From the NCBI RefSeq assembly GCF_011075055.1, contig NC_058150.1, positions 7,316,001 through 7,380,000 on the forward strand: a DNA stretch of 64,000 nt. Reading direction: 5' to 3'. Positions 50,539-61,517 of the stretch are shown one piece after another. A program made the position numbers and the translations under genes. Each line of letters opens with the position of its first letter. Within the stretch, counting starts at the first letter, position 1. The DNA is from Mangifera indica (taxonomy: Eukaryota; Streptophyta; Magnoliopsida; Sapindales; Anacardiaceae). The notes beneath the pieces were generated by a model. That model was not told the origin of the DNA. It made no database searches and saw only the letters and a list, made by a program, of their open reading frames with translations.

Positions 50539-51390
50539 TGATTCTGATTTATTATATATTATTTTTCCGATTTAATAGGATTTGGATTTCATTTTAGATT
50601 ACATTGTAATATTATATATTGTTCAACATTTCTTCAATAATATTGATTAAGTTCATAACTCAATTCACAATTCTACACCTTGTAAATATGGACTATTTCA
50701 TAAAATCATTTGTATTCAATCTCGTGGAAACAAATCCCAAAAATCTATTTTAATTGGGCATGATTCCGAAAAACTAGTGTAGAGATTATTGATTTTTTTA
50801 ATGAAATTTCAAGTTGTAGATCTGAAAAAGTAAACGTACGAGACTTAGACAAAAAGCTCTGACTTTATATATGTACGCACATGCATGTCCTATGCATGGG
50901 CATATATGTCTCTGTGATTAATGACTTTCATCATCTCTTTTATGATTGTACGTAAAACCAAAGGTATAAAAATCTTACAACAAATCTTATACACACATGG
51001 AAATTTCGTACTTAATCTTCCAAGAAGAAAGGCTCGTTGTTGATATGTACCACTCTTTTCCTCTCTTATTAACTTGCCAGAATTCACCATCATCATTGGA
51101 TTATCTCTTTACAATCAAAATTCATCTCACTCATTATATTGGATAAATACAAAATTATGAAATACGGGGATAGTGGAGATTATAACGTGATAATATGTTT
51201 TATATATATACATTTTTCAAATTGAAATCGTATGATAAGCGTACACTTTTTCATACATGATCGTATACCACTGAAAAATTTTATATATGATATATTATTC
51301 ACTTATTTGATATGATATCGAATAAACATTAATACACCATTTCATGCACAATTATTTATAAACTTAAAATTTCATTTTTCATACTAAAAC
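50539..51390. other. spacer, no feature recognised
   Basis: AT-rich DNA to the right of the copia element. The minus-strand open piece 50890-51096 shows no family match. The first bases repeat, in the same order, a word (TGATTCTGATTT) that also stands just left of the copia 5' LTR. Confidence 0.4.
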
Positions 51391-51393
51391 AAT

Positions 51394-51550
51394 TAGTAAT
51401 GTTATATGTACAAAATTTTATATACAAACAGTAACATATCACTATATGATTGAGTAATTTTAAATTGAAAATTAAACAATATTTAATTATATAATAATAT
51501 ATCATTATTTATGTATAAAATTGTATATGTTGTTTATACATATAGTTTGA
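51394..51550. mobile_element. family A MITE copy
   Basis: A diverged hairpin: TAGTAATGTTATATGTAC on the left, TGTATATGTTGTTTATAC on the right, with CACTATATGATTGAG and AATTATATAATAATATATCA inside, the same central words as the other family members. Confidence 0.5.
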
Positions 51551-52300
51551 TTGTTAAACAAATTTCTAATTTATGCCACATACAATAATAACTTTAATAA
51601 TTCACAAAATGACATAAATACCCTGGGGTTGTTGAGAAATTTCCAAAATAAATTTCACATTACTTTGGGGGAAATTGAAATTTTTACCCTTATTTTAATC
51701 TGTGTATACATATATATCACTTATCTCAAAGCTTAAATAAATATACCACAATAGTAATCCATTTCCCCAAAACACCCTCTTGACGTGACCCATGTAGAGA
51801 TTCTCTCTTTTTCTCTGTAACTTTTTCTCTCTTCTTCCTCAACCTTCAAGTGAGGAAGGAATCTCTACAGCATGAAAAAAATAAATTTCTCATCAGAGAA
51901 GATGTGATTGAACAATAAAACCCATAAAAAAAACCATTATAAAGGATTTAACTTGGACACAAGGGAGGGAGAGATGAAAATTGCTAAATTTATTAAGAGA
52001 ATTAACATCTGTTGTAAAGATTTCACAACAAAATCATCCATATTCAGGTCAGTCTTGACTCAAGTCATGCGTTATGTGTTTTCTTTATGAACAATTAAAA
52101 ATGAAATAAGTATGGTAGATTCATATTCATAACTTCATGTAAAACTTAATTTTGTTGTGATTTTATATTGTTAAATTGTTTAATGCGATTATTTCATATT
52201 GTTTCTATTGCTTAAAATTCTTATAATATTGTTTAATATTGTATTGATGGTTGTAAAATATCAAAATTTAGATCTGAAAAAATTTCAGACGAAGAATAAG

Positions 52301-52316
52301 TTGGCGTTAACGCCAA
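52301..52316. repeat. perfect 16-bp palindrome TTGGCGTTAACGCCAA
   Basis: A perfect inverted repeat of GC-rich bases in AT-rich DNA (18 bp with the outer G and C). Related TTGG-N8-CCAA words lie at 54132-54147 (TTGGCATTCCTGCCAA), 54151-54166 (TTGGGGTTTTCGCCAA) and 54805-54820 (TTGGCGTTGACGCCAA). Function unknown; see findings. Confidence 0.9.
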
Positions 52317-52659
52317 CCCCCCAAACCCCATTGAATTTATTTATATTTTTCTGTTTTCTTCCATTATACTCAATTCCTTTATTTTTTATGCTTGTTTATT
52401 TTAATTTAGTGTTCGTGTGTGTATTGTTTTTCTTGTCTTGGCAGAAAGTTGTATAAAAAATTATAGAATTACCACTGTCATTTTCTTCCGTTTTTTATTG
52501 TCTTGTCTTGATCAATATTTGTACATCACTTGATGACATGATAGTTTAATGTGTTATGAAAACGTATATATGAAGCTTGGTAGCATTGGTATTGCATTTG
52601 GAGCTTAATTTGAAAAAATTGTAAAGTAGTGCAATTTAGAGTTTTTATGTTTTTAGGTT

Positions 52660-52870
52660 TATTTTTAGTTATGATGAAAAAAGTTGTATTTAAGATTCGT
52701 TACGAAGGCCAATAGATTGAAGGTGATGATAATGTGACAAGATATGTTGGTGGGAATGAGAGAGGAATGTGTATTGACACAAGTGTTGATTTTAAAGGAT
52801 TCATTGCAAGAATCAACTATCGTCTAAGACTTGATTGAAGTTAGTCAAATGTGCGCGTATTTACCCTAGG
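52660..52870 (+). pseudogene. MULE transposase N-terminus remnant
   Basis: Reads VVFKIRYEGQ-stop-IEGDDNVTRYVGGNERG...FKGFIARINYRL, clearly related to the PB1-like N-terminus of the transposase at 43043 (SIRYERNWIENDDNVIKYVGGN). It is on the plus strand, the reverse of the 10-kb element. Nothing of the downstream transposase core follows before the convergent DUF1985 remnant. Confidence 0.75.
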
Positions 52871-53029
52871 TGATATGGGTTAGTATTTACAATCGTCGAT
52901 GTGAATGTAAACTTTATCTATTTCGCAATACTTACCTGGAAAGCAATTGGATATCCCAAAATATTATAACTAAGAAGTGAGAGTGACTTGTGTACGAGGG
53001 GTAATGCTTAACACAATACTGATATTTAT

Positions 53030-53660
53030 TATGGATACCCTTCCGCATCGATACAACTGTTTTATTCCATGTCATTGTCTCCTATGGGTATCGACTAAAT
53101 GCATCTAAATTGTCTACTAAATGCAAAAAACGATTAGGTATTTTGGTTTTGTTGTCCGTCCATAATAATCTTGTAAACGTATAATAAATGACCGCAAACT
53201 TCATTGTGTCATTATCATTGTCTCCCCAAATTTCATTGTCGAATGCTTGCTTGATCTCCCTATGGGATAACAACCTGTGAATGTCCAAAAAGTATTCCTC
53301 TCTTAATCAAGACGTCCCCGCGTAATCAATGTAGTTGGATACGTCCATGTCATTCCCGAAAATCAGACCAGTGACTAGTGCAAACTCCACAGGACTAAAT
53401 CGAAACTCAACACCATTTATTTTGAAGCACATTTCTTTGTCTGCGTTTCTACGATTAATTATACTAAATAACATTACTTGAATAAATAGACACTGAACCG
53501 TGGGTCTGTCAAATTTAATAAGTGTCCAAAACAGGTTGTCCGAAAAATAACTCTGAGAGTAAATGTTAGTTTATTTCTAATTATAGTCACAGTGTCCATC
53601 TTTGTGTAAAACGACATGTGCACTCGAATCTGTATGCATCATGAAATTTATACGCCTTTC
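53030..53660 (-). pseudogene. DUF1985/plant-mobile-domain remnant
   Basis: On the minus strand: KEMCFKINGVEFRFSPVEFA (about 53385-53440), then VTGLIFGNDMDVSNYIDYAG, then the open piece 53082-53288 with HRLLSHREIKQAFDNEIWGDNDNDTMKFAVIYY and IPNRFLHLVDNLDAFSRYPW. This is the same domain as in the MULE at 35.1-36.8 kb, but from a different subfamily (DNDTMKFAVIYY against DNTNAVKLALLFY). A stop separates the two halves. Confidence 0.75.
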
Positions 53661-55190
53661 TTGGTAGTTAATTGCAAATGCGTGAAAATATATATTAATT
53701 TGTTAAATTACATTAATGAAAGATTAATGAAAAATAATTATTTTAATCAAAAATTAATCAAACAAACTGGATTATCATTATTAAATTAACATAATTGGTA
53801 TACACTAATGTAACACTAAAATGCGTGAGGTTATTTTTCATAAAAACAGTTAAATTTGAGTGTTTATAATATTTGATGTAAGATTACTATTCTTGAGTTT
53901 TAAATATCATTTAAGCTACATTTTAGATTTGAATCACTAGCATATTAAAATAAAATCTACTAAACTATAAGCATAGATAAGTGAGCAGTATAGAAAATAT
54001 ATTAAAAGGAATTAAATAAGTGAAATAGAAGAATACAAACATAGATAAGTGAGTAGTAAAGAAAATAGATTAAAAAGAATAGATAAATGAAATAAAAGAA
54101 GTATGGGAAAGCTTGGGAGAAATGTCGAGGTTTGGCATTCCTGCCAAGTGTTGGGGTTTTCGCCAATCACTCTACTCACCTATTGCAATTTTAAATTAAT
54201 TTGAATTTGAATTTGAATTTCCAAATTAATTTGATCAATTTCATATTAATTTTAATTTCAAATTAATCAAATCAAATTAATTTAAATTGGGATCAAATTA
54301 AAATTCAATTTAAATTGAATTTGATATGATATAATTCTACCTCTATTTGATATAATGAAACCTAACCTGTCTTCCTATCATTACGTCAACAGTACTGATG
54401 ATCAATGAAACTGTTTGATAAATTTTCTTTGTGCATGAGAAAACAATCCGATAATCTATGTGGAAGCAAATATTTTTGGAAAAAATATGGAAGCATGCAA
54501 GCAAATACTTCTACAAAAAATATTTACAAAAACATGTATATATATGAAAGCAAGTAAGACTTCCACGTGAAAGGTAAAAAGAGAAGCAAACAAGAACATA
54601 AGGAATATATTCTCTGGTTGTCAATGAATTATTCAAGTCAGTGCATTATTCATGTTAGTGTATTATTCATATATATTCATTATAATATTCCCTTTTCATG
54701 CATTATTTATATATATTCATTATACTTGTTAAAAATATGACATTTTTAATAGTTAAATCCGGAGAAAGTTGATTGACGTCAATTATTAATGGAAAAAGCA
54801 AGTGTTGGCGTTGACGCCAACCCTTCTTTTTTCCCCATTTAAATTAATTTTCTATGATATTTGACTTCTAGCTCACATTGGAAGTGATCAATGGCTATCT
54901 TATTATCTTAATTTTCAATTATTATTATATTATATATTATATTATTATCTTATTATTTCAAATAATTTTCATTAATGTAAAATATCTTTTAAAATTGTGA
55001 AGGGAATAAGTTATAAAAAAAAAAAGAGAATTTTTATATGAGTTACATTAAGAAAAATATTTTAAAAAAGTAGATTAATGTTGTGATATATTTATTTAAA
55101 TTTTAATATAAATGACATATATGTATATACAAATTAAAATAAGGGGAAAAATTTCAATTCCCTTTATTTTGGTCGAGCGAGTAAAATGCA
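53660..55190. other. spacer before the DUF1664 gene
   Basis: No gene. At 54185-54335 is a low-complexity stretch built from AATTTGAATTT/AAATTAATTT words. The GC-rich near-palindromes at 54132-54166 and 54805-54820 stand out. The last few hundred bases are the DUF1664 promoter and leader. Confidence 0.45.
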
Positions 55191-55266
55191 CACATGGCTG
55201 CTTTTATTTTGCGAGCAGAAACCAGAAAACGACGACTGACGGCGGCTCAACCTCCTACGCAGAAAG

Positions 55267-58200
55267 ATGGCGTTGCAGGCTGGAGTTCAAACCTCCAAAG
55301 TTCTCATCCTCCTCGGCGCAGGTTTCTCTCTATATTCACCGCTGATTCGATACTTCAAATTTCGATCATTCTAAGTGCTTAATTTATCTCTTGAGAGTCT
55401 TTCTTGATTCCTTACCATCTGGTCTTCTCTGAACAAATCTTCATTAGATTTTCGATTACTATTACCGTATTAATTACAATTGTTGTGCTCTTAAAAAAAG
55501 GGGTTGCATTTGACGTTAAATTTAGGATTTTTTTGGCAGAAACACTTATGTTGATCGTAGCTGAACTCAACTCTCCATTAGTTTGCTTTATTGTTTTTCC
55601 TCTTTTATGTATTGTTGTTTATTTGTTATTGTGCTATTTTTCTAATCTGAGTGTTTTCCAATGATTTAGGTCTGACTGGTTCGATTGTTTTGAGGAGTGG
55701 AAGATTGTCCGAGCTTATCGCCCAGCTTCAAGAATTACTTAAGGGAGTCGATGAGGTTCAGACTTCACCATTTAAATATGATAGTGCACTTCTCGCGGCT
55801 CAGGTATCGTGAATCCTTTATACTCTGACTAGAAGTTAGAACAAGTTCAGTTGTAAAAATATAGATTTTCCTATTGATATTTCATAAAAAATTTCAAGTA
55901 TCTGAGACCTACCTGGCTGGTTTAGTATTACGGTTATTATGATGACAAGGAGTTGGTTTTTGTGCTCTAGTCTAAAAGAACTGGGAATATAAATCCCATT
56001 GTTGTTTAGTTAATTGCTGACCATTGAAGCTGTGAGCTACATCCTTGACCGGGAATGACTTTATATTACTTGGCAGCTTTGTCTTGTATTTAAATTGTCT
56101 TAGTTAGAAATGAAAATTATTTGTGTGTCGAATGGTGAAATTCAAAACAAGGTAACAGTTTTCCAATAGTTGGGATCATTTCTTTCTTTATTTTCTTTGT
56201 TTCTATTGAGTAAAGGGGTTCTAAAGATTAATGTATTTATCTATTTATGTGCTTTCTTCTGCTTTCACCCTAGATTCGACAGTTGTCACAAGAGATCAAA
56301 GAGTTAGCCTTATCCAATCCTGTGACCATCTTCAACGGAAGTTCTTCATCTAGTGGTAGGTATATCAAGTTTGTTAATAAATTATTGTACGGATTAAATT
56401 GTGAAGCCAGAGTTGCTGTCTTTACTTTAGGAAAATTTCTAAGGACTTGATTAAGTGACCAATTACTGATAAGCTGTTAAGATGTATTGTTTGATCAAAC
56501 AAGAAATGAAAATTGAAGAACTTCAATGATCAAAATTGTTGAGCTAAGACCAAAGTAGAAATATTTTCTTTATCATGTTGTGTAGTTTTACTGAAGTAGG
56601 TCTACAAGCTTCACCTTTTAGATTATAAACTACCATTTTCCCTTGATCTGTTAGTATAGATATCTACCCACCAAATATAAGGTTTTATTGGTTTATCATA
56701 TTTTTCAATTCAGTGGCTTCACACCCCTCCTCCCAAACACTGCAAAAAAAAAAAAAAATCTCCAGCAACTCCTTTGTGATTTACTTGCATCACACTTTGG
56801 TATAGAAATGTCATATCTTGTGTTTAAATTTTTTGTATGAAATAATTATATATGTGGTGTTTTTGCTGAACATTGAGACATTTGTACAGATCTCACATAT
56901 TTCCTTTGCGCACAGGAAGTTATGCATCTTATCTAATGCCAGCTGCTGCCCTTGGAGCAATGGGATACTGTTACATGTGGTGGAAGGTAAAATTTTCACT
57001 CATGGTTCTAAGCCCAAGCATTTACCAGCTCATGGCTTTTGGTGTTGAGCTAGTGAGCATGTTGTTTTTGCTGATTTATTGGTGAATTTTGATTAATTGT
57101 TTCCTTTGCAGGGATTGTCATTTTCAGATGTATTGTTTGTCACGAAGCATAACATGATCAATGCTGTTGCAACTGTATCAAAGCAGTTAGAGCATGTATC
57201 TGAAGCAGTGGCTGTAAGTAGGAATGGTTTGCCTGTGTTATTTCTTCTTTCCCAGAGAGTACTTCCATTTACATGGACTAATTGTGCAGTCAACAAAGAG
57301 AAATCTTTCAAAGAGGCTCGAAACTGTGGATTGGAAATTGGAGGAGCAGATGGAAATGTCGAAGCTTATTACAAATGATGTAGATAACATTTTTACCCTT
57401 TTGAGCTTTCTACATATTAATGCAACTTAACCATCGGAGATCTTGTTTAATCGAAAGGGATGTTATGTGCACTTATAATGAATACCAATTTGGTAACCAA
57501 TGATGATGTGCCACTATATAATTGAGCGTTTTTTTATTATTATTTTAAAATTACTCAATCACATAGTGACGTATCATCACTAGTACCCAAATTGGTGTTC
57601 ATTAGAAGTGCACATGCTTTTATTGATTTTTCCTTCATGAATATTTTGATATGAATAAGATATTATTAACTATTGATGTTATGATGATATATATACTATA
57701 TTTCATTGACCTAATTATGCATCCATAACTATATTTGATTACAGTGTTAGTTGCATGCAGGTAAACACAATGAAGTCAAACCTTTCTGAGATTGGGTGTG
57801 ACATTGAAATGATTCATCAAATGGTATCTGAGATGGTGAGTTGCAACTCTTCATAAGGCTTCCATCTATTGGGTAAGCTTAAAGATTACCTTGCTGATGC
57901 TTTATCTGTCAATTATTTCTACAGGAAGGAAAACTTGAGCTTCTTGAAAGCAAACAGGTTATATTTGTAATTCTGAACTGAAATGAGTATCTTCTTGATT
58001 AATTTATTACTTATTTGATTTGAACTGTTTGATATATTCATCCTTTTGTTGAATATCATACAGGATATGTCTAACTCAGGCCTCTTGTATTTGTGCCAAT
58101 ATGCTGGAAGCTTGAAAGATGCTCTAAATACAAAACCCTTTCAGGTTAGATAGTCTATCTATGCCTTGTATCTCCATCAGGATAATGAGTGAGCCAAAAT

Positions 58201-58714
58201 AGATTTCTCCATTGCAAGAATAGCATGCTTTGTTAAATTCTGTTTACACCTATACCCCTTTTCTTCTAACGCAAAAACCTAATTGCATCTTTCTCTTAGT
58301 ACTGAAGGATGAATGATGGGCTTTTGGATTGTTTTGGATTTATCATCTCTAATTCTATGTGAAGTTACTAATTAAGTTGTTACTTTCCTTACTACAACAG
58401 GAGGTCAAGGCGAAGCTAGCAAATCCTGTGGCAGCAACCTTTCAGGAGGAACCATTGAAGGTATATGAGTTCATTTTCTATACTGTAATCCTGTTTTCTT
58501 TCTCCTATGACACTGTCTAACAAATATATATCAGGGTCTCCAATTCCTGGCTGATACTGATGAGTCAGCAGTGATTAAGAAATCAATTATAAACACGAAG
58601 AAAAGTGACATTACCAACCTTACAGGAAAAGTTATGGTCACTAAGACAAAGATACACCGGTCATATCCAGTAGGACTTTCTCTGGCTCAAGACATTAAAA
58701 GGTCCGACATGTGA
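55267..58714 (+). CDS. DUF1664 family membrane/coiled-coil protein
   Basis: Protein of unknown function conserved in land plants (Arabidopsis At1g04960, from memory). Eleven exons splice in frame to about 320 residues: 55267-55321, 55670-55803, 56274-56355, 56916-56986, 57112-57213, 57290-57379, 57761-57835, 57925-57957, 58064-58144, 58401-58460 and 58535-58714. The N-terminus MALQAGVQTSKVLILLGAG continues with a hydrophobic stretch, suggesting a membrane anchor. A second hydrophobic segment, YLMPAAALGAMGYCYMWW, is followed by the DUF1664 core GLSFSDVLFVTKHNM and a long coiled coil (SKQLEHVSEAV, STKRNLSKRLETVDWKLEEQ, NTMKSNLSEIGCDIEMIHQMV). The exon from 57761 starts with GTAAAC after ATGCAG; the frame supports it. 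Localisation is unknown. Confidence 0.88.
57465..57615. mobile_element. family A-like MITE in DUF1664 intron
   Basis: A 151-bp hairpin inside the intron between exons ending 57379 and starting 57761. The left arm ATGTGCACTTATAATGAATA pairs with the reverse of GTTCATTAGAAGTGCACAT, and ACCAATTTGG pairs with CCAAATTGGT. The centre has CACTATATAATTGAG and ATTACTCAATCACATAG, the words shared with the other family A copies. The arms are well preserved, so insertion is fairly recent. Confidence 0.8.
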
Positions 58715-60060
58715 TTTTTTGGTTTCTTACATAGATGATAACATTTTCGCTGTCACACGAAGATTTAATTTCTATTTGTTCTGGGGTGGGGAGAGGAATT
58801 GATTAAGTTGATTTGGTCATCAAAATATATAGAGCTTGCATATTGTTGGGACTGCAATGTTGTAATCCTATGCAAGAAAAAAATAAAGCACAATGATCTC
58901 AGATTCTTCAGTTCTGTCATTAATGTAAGTAGTTGAGTAAAGTTGTTCAAAAAAACATTTAGGTGAAAAGTGATCGTGGATGAGTCTGAACCCAAGACCA
59001 ATTTGTGTTTTGTACAATTAGCTGTTTTGAAGGATTTTGAGTATGAATATTGAGATGTCATTTATTATCATGATTAGGAGGATAGACATAAGAAAAGTCA
59101 GTAATACCATTTTAATAAAATTCTATCACTTGAATGCAGTAATTTTTAGAATCCTTGTGTTTTATGGTCTCCAAATTAAACTTCTAGATGATTTGTTTAT
59201 TTATTTAATTATTTTTGAGAATATTAATATAGTATTAATGTGTGTTGGGGTTGAATTCAAACCGAATCAAATTTAAGTTCACTTACACTTGAGGGCAACT
59301 CAATTTGAGTAGAGTCAAGTTTAAGTTTGTTGAGCCCATCTCAAATGTGTTTTGAGTTTACCTTGTTAAAGAGGAGTTGAATTTGAATTGAGATTTTAGA
59401 GTGGTTTGTTATTGTAGTTAAATAAAAATTGATTAAAATGATACTATTTTAATACGTATTTATCAAAATAATATTATTTTAGTCGATTTGAATCAAAAAT
59501 TTTCAAGCTCTTAAATTGAATATTCTTAAAGTTTAAATTCAAAAATATTTAATTTCTAGATTTAAGTTTGAATTTATTTATGTTGAATTTGTTTTGGATA
59601 CAAGTTTGTATCGAGTTTGCTCGAATTTAAATAAATTTAATTCAAATTTAATGCTATTGTGTGCACCCTTGTGATGAAAATCCTTAATCGGCAAATGCAT
59701 TTTAATGTACATTACTTAGGAAACAATAAACTCAACAAGATAGATTACTAGGACGTGCCTAGGGTAAGATTTGAGTTGAATCGAGTTTGAACTCGTGAAA
59801 CTCAAACTCAAATTCGGTTTATTTTTTTTTATTAAAACGACATCATTTTAATATATATTGATTAAAACGACATCATTTTATATTAAAATTTTTAATTATA
59901 AAATCTGACGAGTAGTTCAAATTCGAGTTTGATCGAGCTTGGCTAAGGTTGGCTTGTTTTGGATTTATTTGAATGAATTTAAACTCAAATTTAAATAAAT
60001 TCGATTTGAATTTAACCGTAGAGGTACCCAAAACCAAATTGAATTCACAAAGTTATCGTA
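58715..60060. other. spacer with dispersed repeat, DUF1664 to eIF1A
   Basis: No gene. Segments 59236-59680 and 59755-60030 are made of CAAATTTAAGTTT, TCGAGTTTG and similar words and look like two diverged copies of one repeat, related to 18960-19375. ATTAAAACGACATCATTTTA occurs twice in succession at 59833-59882, and relatives (AAAATGATACTATTTTA) occur near 59435. Confidence 0.4.
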
Positions 60061-60109
60061 CATATGAAGCTGGCGGCGAGGGGCAGTTAAGGAAGTGAAT
60101 TAGGCTGGC

Positions 60110-60186
60110 TGGGCTAGGTCGGTGGAAGCCCATAAATATCAACTTGAGCCTTGAACTTATCTGTTGGTTCGCGGCAGCTAGGGTTA
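60110..60186 (+). promoter_or_regulatory. site II and telo-box in eIF1A promoter
   Basis: TGGGCT at 60110, AGCCCA at 60127, and TAGGGTTA (reverse of the telo-box core) at 60179-60186, next to an ATAAATAT word at 60133. Site II plus telo-box is the usual pair in plant promoters of ribosomal-protein and translation-factor genes, which fits eIF1A. Transcription probably begins within this stretch. Confidence 0.55.
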
Positions 60187-60246
60187 CTCTAAGAACCTTT
60201 TGGAAAGTTGCTACTTTTTTAACTCTCCACCTCTTCTTCGCGAAAG

Positions 60247-61070
60247 GTATCGGATTTTTCTGTTTATTTATTGGTTATTCGTTCAATTCTTCTTCTTTTT
60301 TTCGAATAAATTTCCATATTTTTCGATTAAATTTCTAGGTTTCTTATTGGAATTTGCTGTTTTACCATCTCTTTAAGTTTAACCATATTTACGCTGAAAT
60401 TCGATCTCTCTTTTTGCCTTTTAACTCGGTATGTTAATTGAAACTTTGCATCCTTGATTTTTAATTCTTTTTTAATCCTTGTTTGAGCGGTATGTTACGT
60501 GATTAGAATAAGTATTATTGAATTATGTGTTTGATCGTGTTTTCTTCAATTTAATTTGTAACCTCACTGAATTCATAGATTCCTTTTTTTGTTTTTTTTG
60601 CTAAATTGGGGTGAAACTTTGTCTTACAAATTTTTGGTCTTCTGAATCTTCCCAAAAATAATTAAGGAAGTCCAATTTTATGTTGAAGTGTTGGACACTT
60701 TGTTCTGCGAATTTCCGTTCTTTTTTTTTATTTTTCAAAAATTATAATGAAGCTTTGATTTTGGTGACAAATTTGTTCAACTTTGTTTGACAAATTTCTG
60801 GTTCTTCTAAATTTTCCAAAATTTTTAATGAAAAAAACTCTAGTTCTGATTCTAAATTTGTTTGAATTGAAACTTTTTTTTTTTCCGGTAATTTGTTTGA
60901 AACTTTGCTTTGCAAATTTTTGGGTGTATTGAATTTTATCCAAAATATAACTGAAACTCAATTTCTGATTTAATATGTATATCATGGTAATCAATTGATT
61001 TATGTGTTTAATTTATATTGTCATGCTTGTTCTGTTTTTTGCAATAAGTAATACTGTATTGATAACAGGT
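60247..61070 (+). other. 5'-UTR intron of eIF1A
   Basis: A donor (AAAG|GTATCG) at about 60247 and the acceptor TGATAACAG at about 61070 bound a T-rich intron. It separates a leader exon from the exon with the start codon ten bases on. Long T-rich first introns are common in plant translation genes and often enhance expression. Confidence 0.6.
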
Positions 61071-61079
61071 TCAGAAAAC

Positions 61080-61517
61080 ATGCCGAAGAACAAGGGAAAG
61101 GGAGGAAAGAACAGGAAGAGGGGAAAAAACGAAGCAGATGATGAGAAGCGTGAGCTTTTGTTCAAGGAAGATGGGCAAGAGTATGCCCAAGTTCTTCGCA
61201 TGCTTGGTAATGGGCGGTGTGAAGCTATGTGCATTGATGGCACCAAACGTCTTTGCCACATCCGTGGGAAGATGCACAAGAAGGTTTGGATTGCAGCTGG
61301 TGATATAATTCTTGTTGGGCTCCGTGACTATCAAGATGACAAGGCCGATGTCATCCTCAAATACATGCCTGATGAGGCAAGGCTTCTGAAGGCATATGGT
61401 GAGCTTCCAGAGAACACTCGTCTCAATGAGGGTATTGCTGGTGGTCTGGATGAGGAGGATGAAGGGGCTGGTGATGATTACATTGAGTTTGAAGATGAAG
61501 ATATTGATAAGATCTAA
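61080..61517 (+). CDS. translation initiation factor eIF1A
   Basis: Small ribosome-binding factor that helps the 43S complex scan and select the start codon, and recruits eIF5B. One coding exon of 145 residues, the normal plant length. The basic N-terminus ([16 protein letters not shown]) is followed by the OB fold ([20 protein letters not shown], then [20 protein letters not shown] and [19 protein letters not shown]). An acidic C-terminus ends DEDIDKI, the motif that contacts eIF5B. The in-frame upstream codons from 61002 lie in the predicted intron, so I start at 61080. No defect seen. From memory it matches At2g04520 and its duplicate At5g35680. Confidence 0.96.
   Translation: MPKNKGKGGKNRKRGKNEADDEKRELLFKEDGQEYAQVLRMLGNGRCEAMCIDGTKRLCHIRGKMHKKVWIAAGDIILVGLRDYQDDKADVILKYMPDEARLLKAYGELPENTRLNEGIAGGLDEEDEGAGDDYIEFEDEDIDKI

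Noticed and set aside
52199..52456. 85-residue hydrophobic frame
   Set aside because: AT-rich DNA naturally reads as hydrophobic residues; no start context, splice pattern or family match.
57097..57378. Alternative long frames running through DUF1664 exons
   Set aside because: The 93-residue frame reads through a GTAAGT donor into the intron; the spliced model is supported by coiled-coil continuity and total frame.
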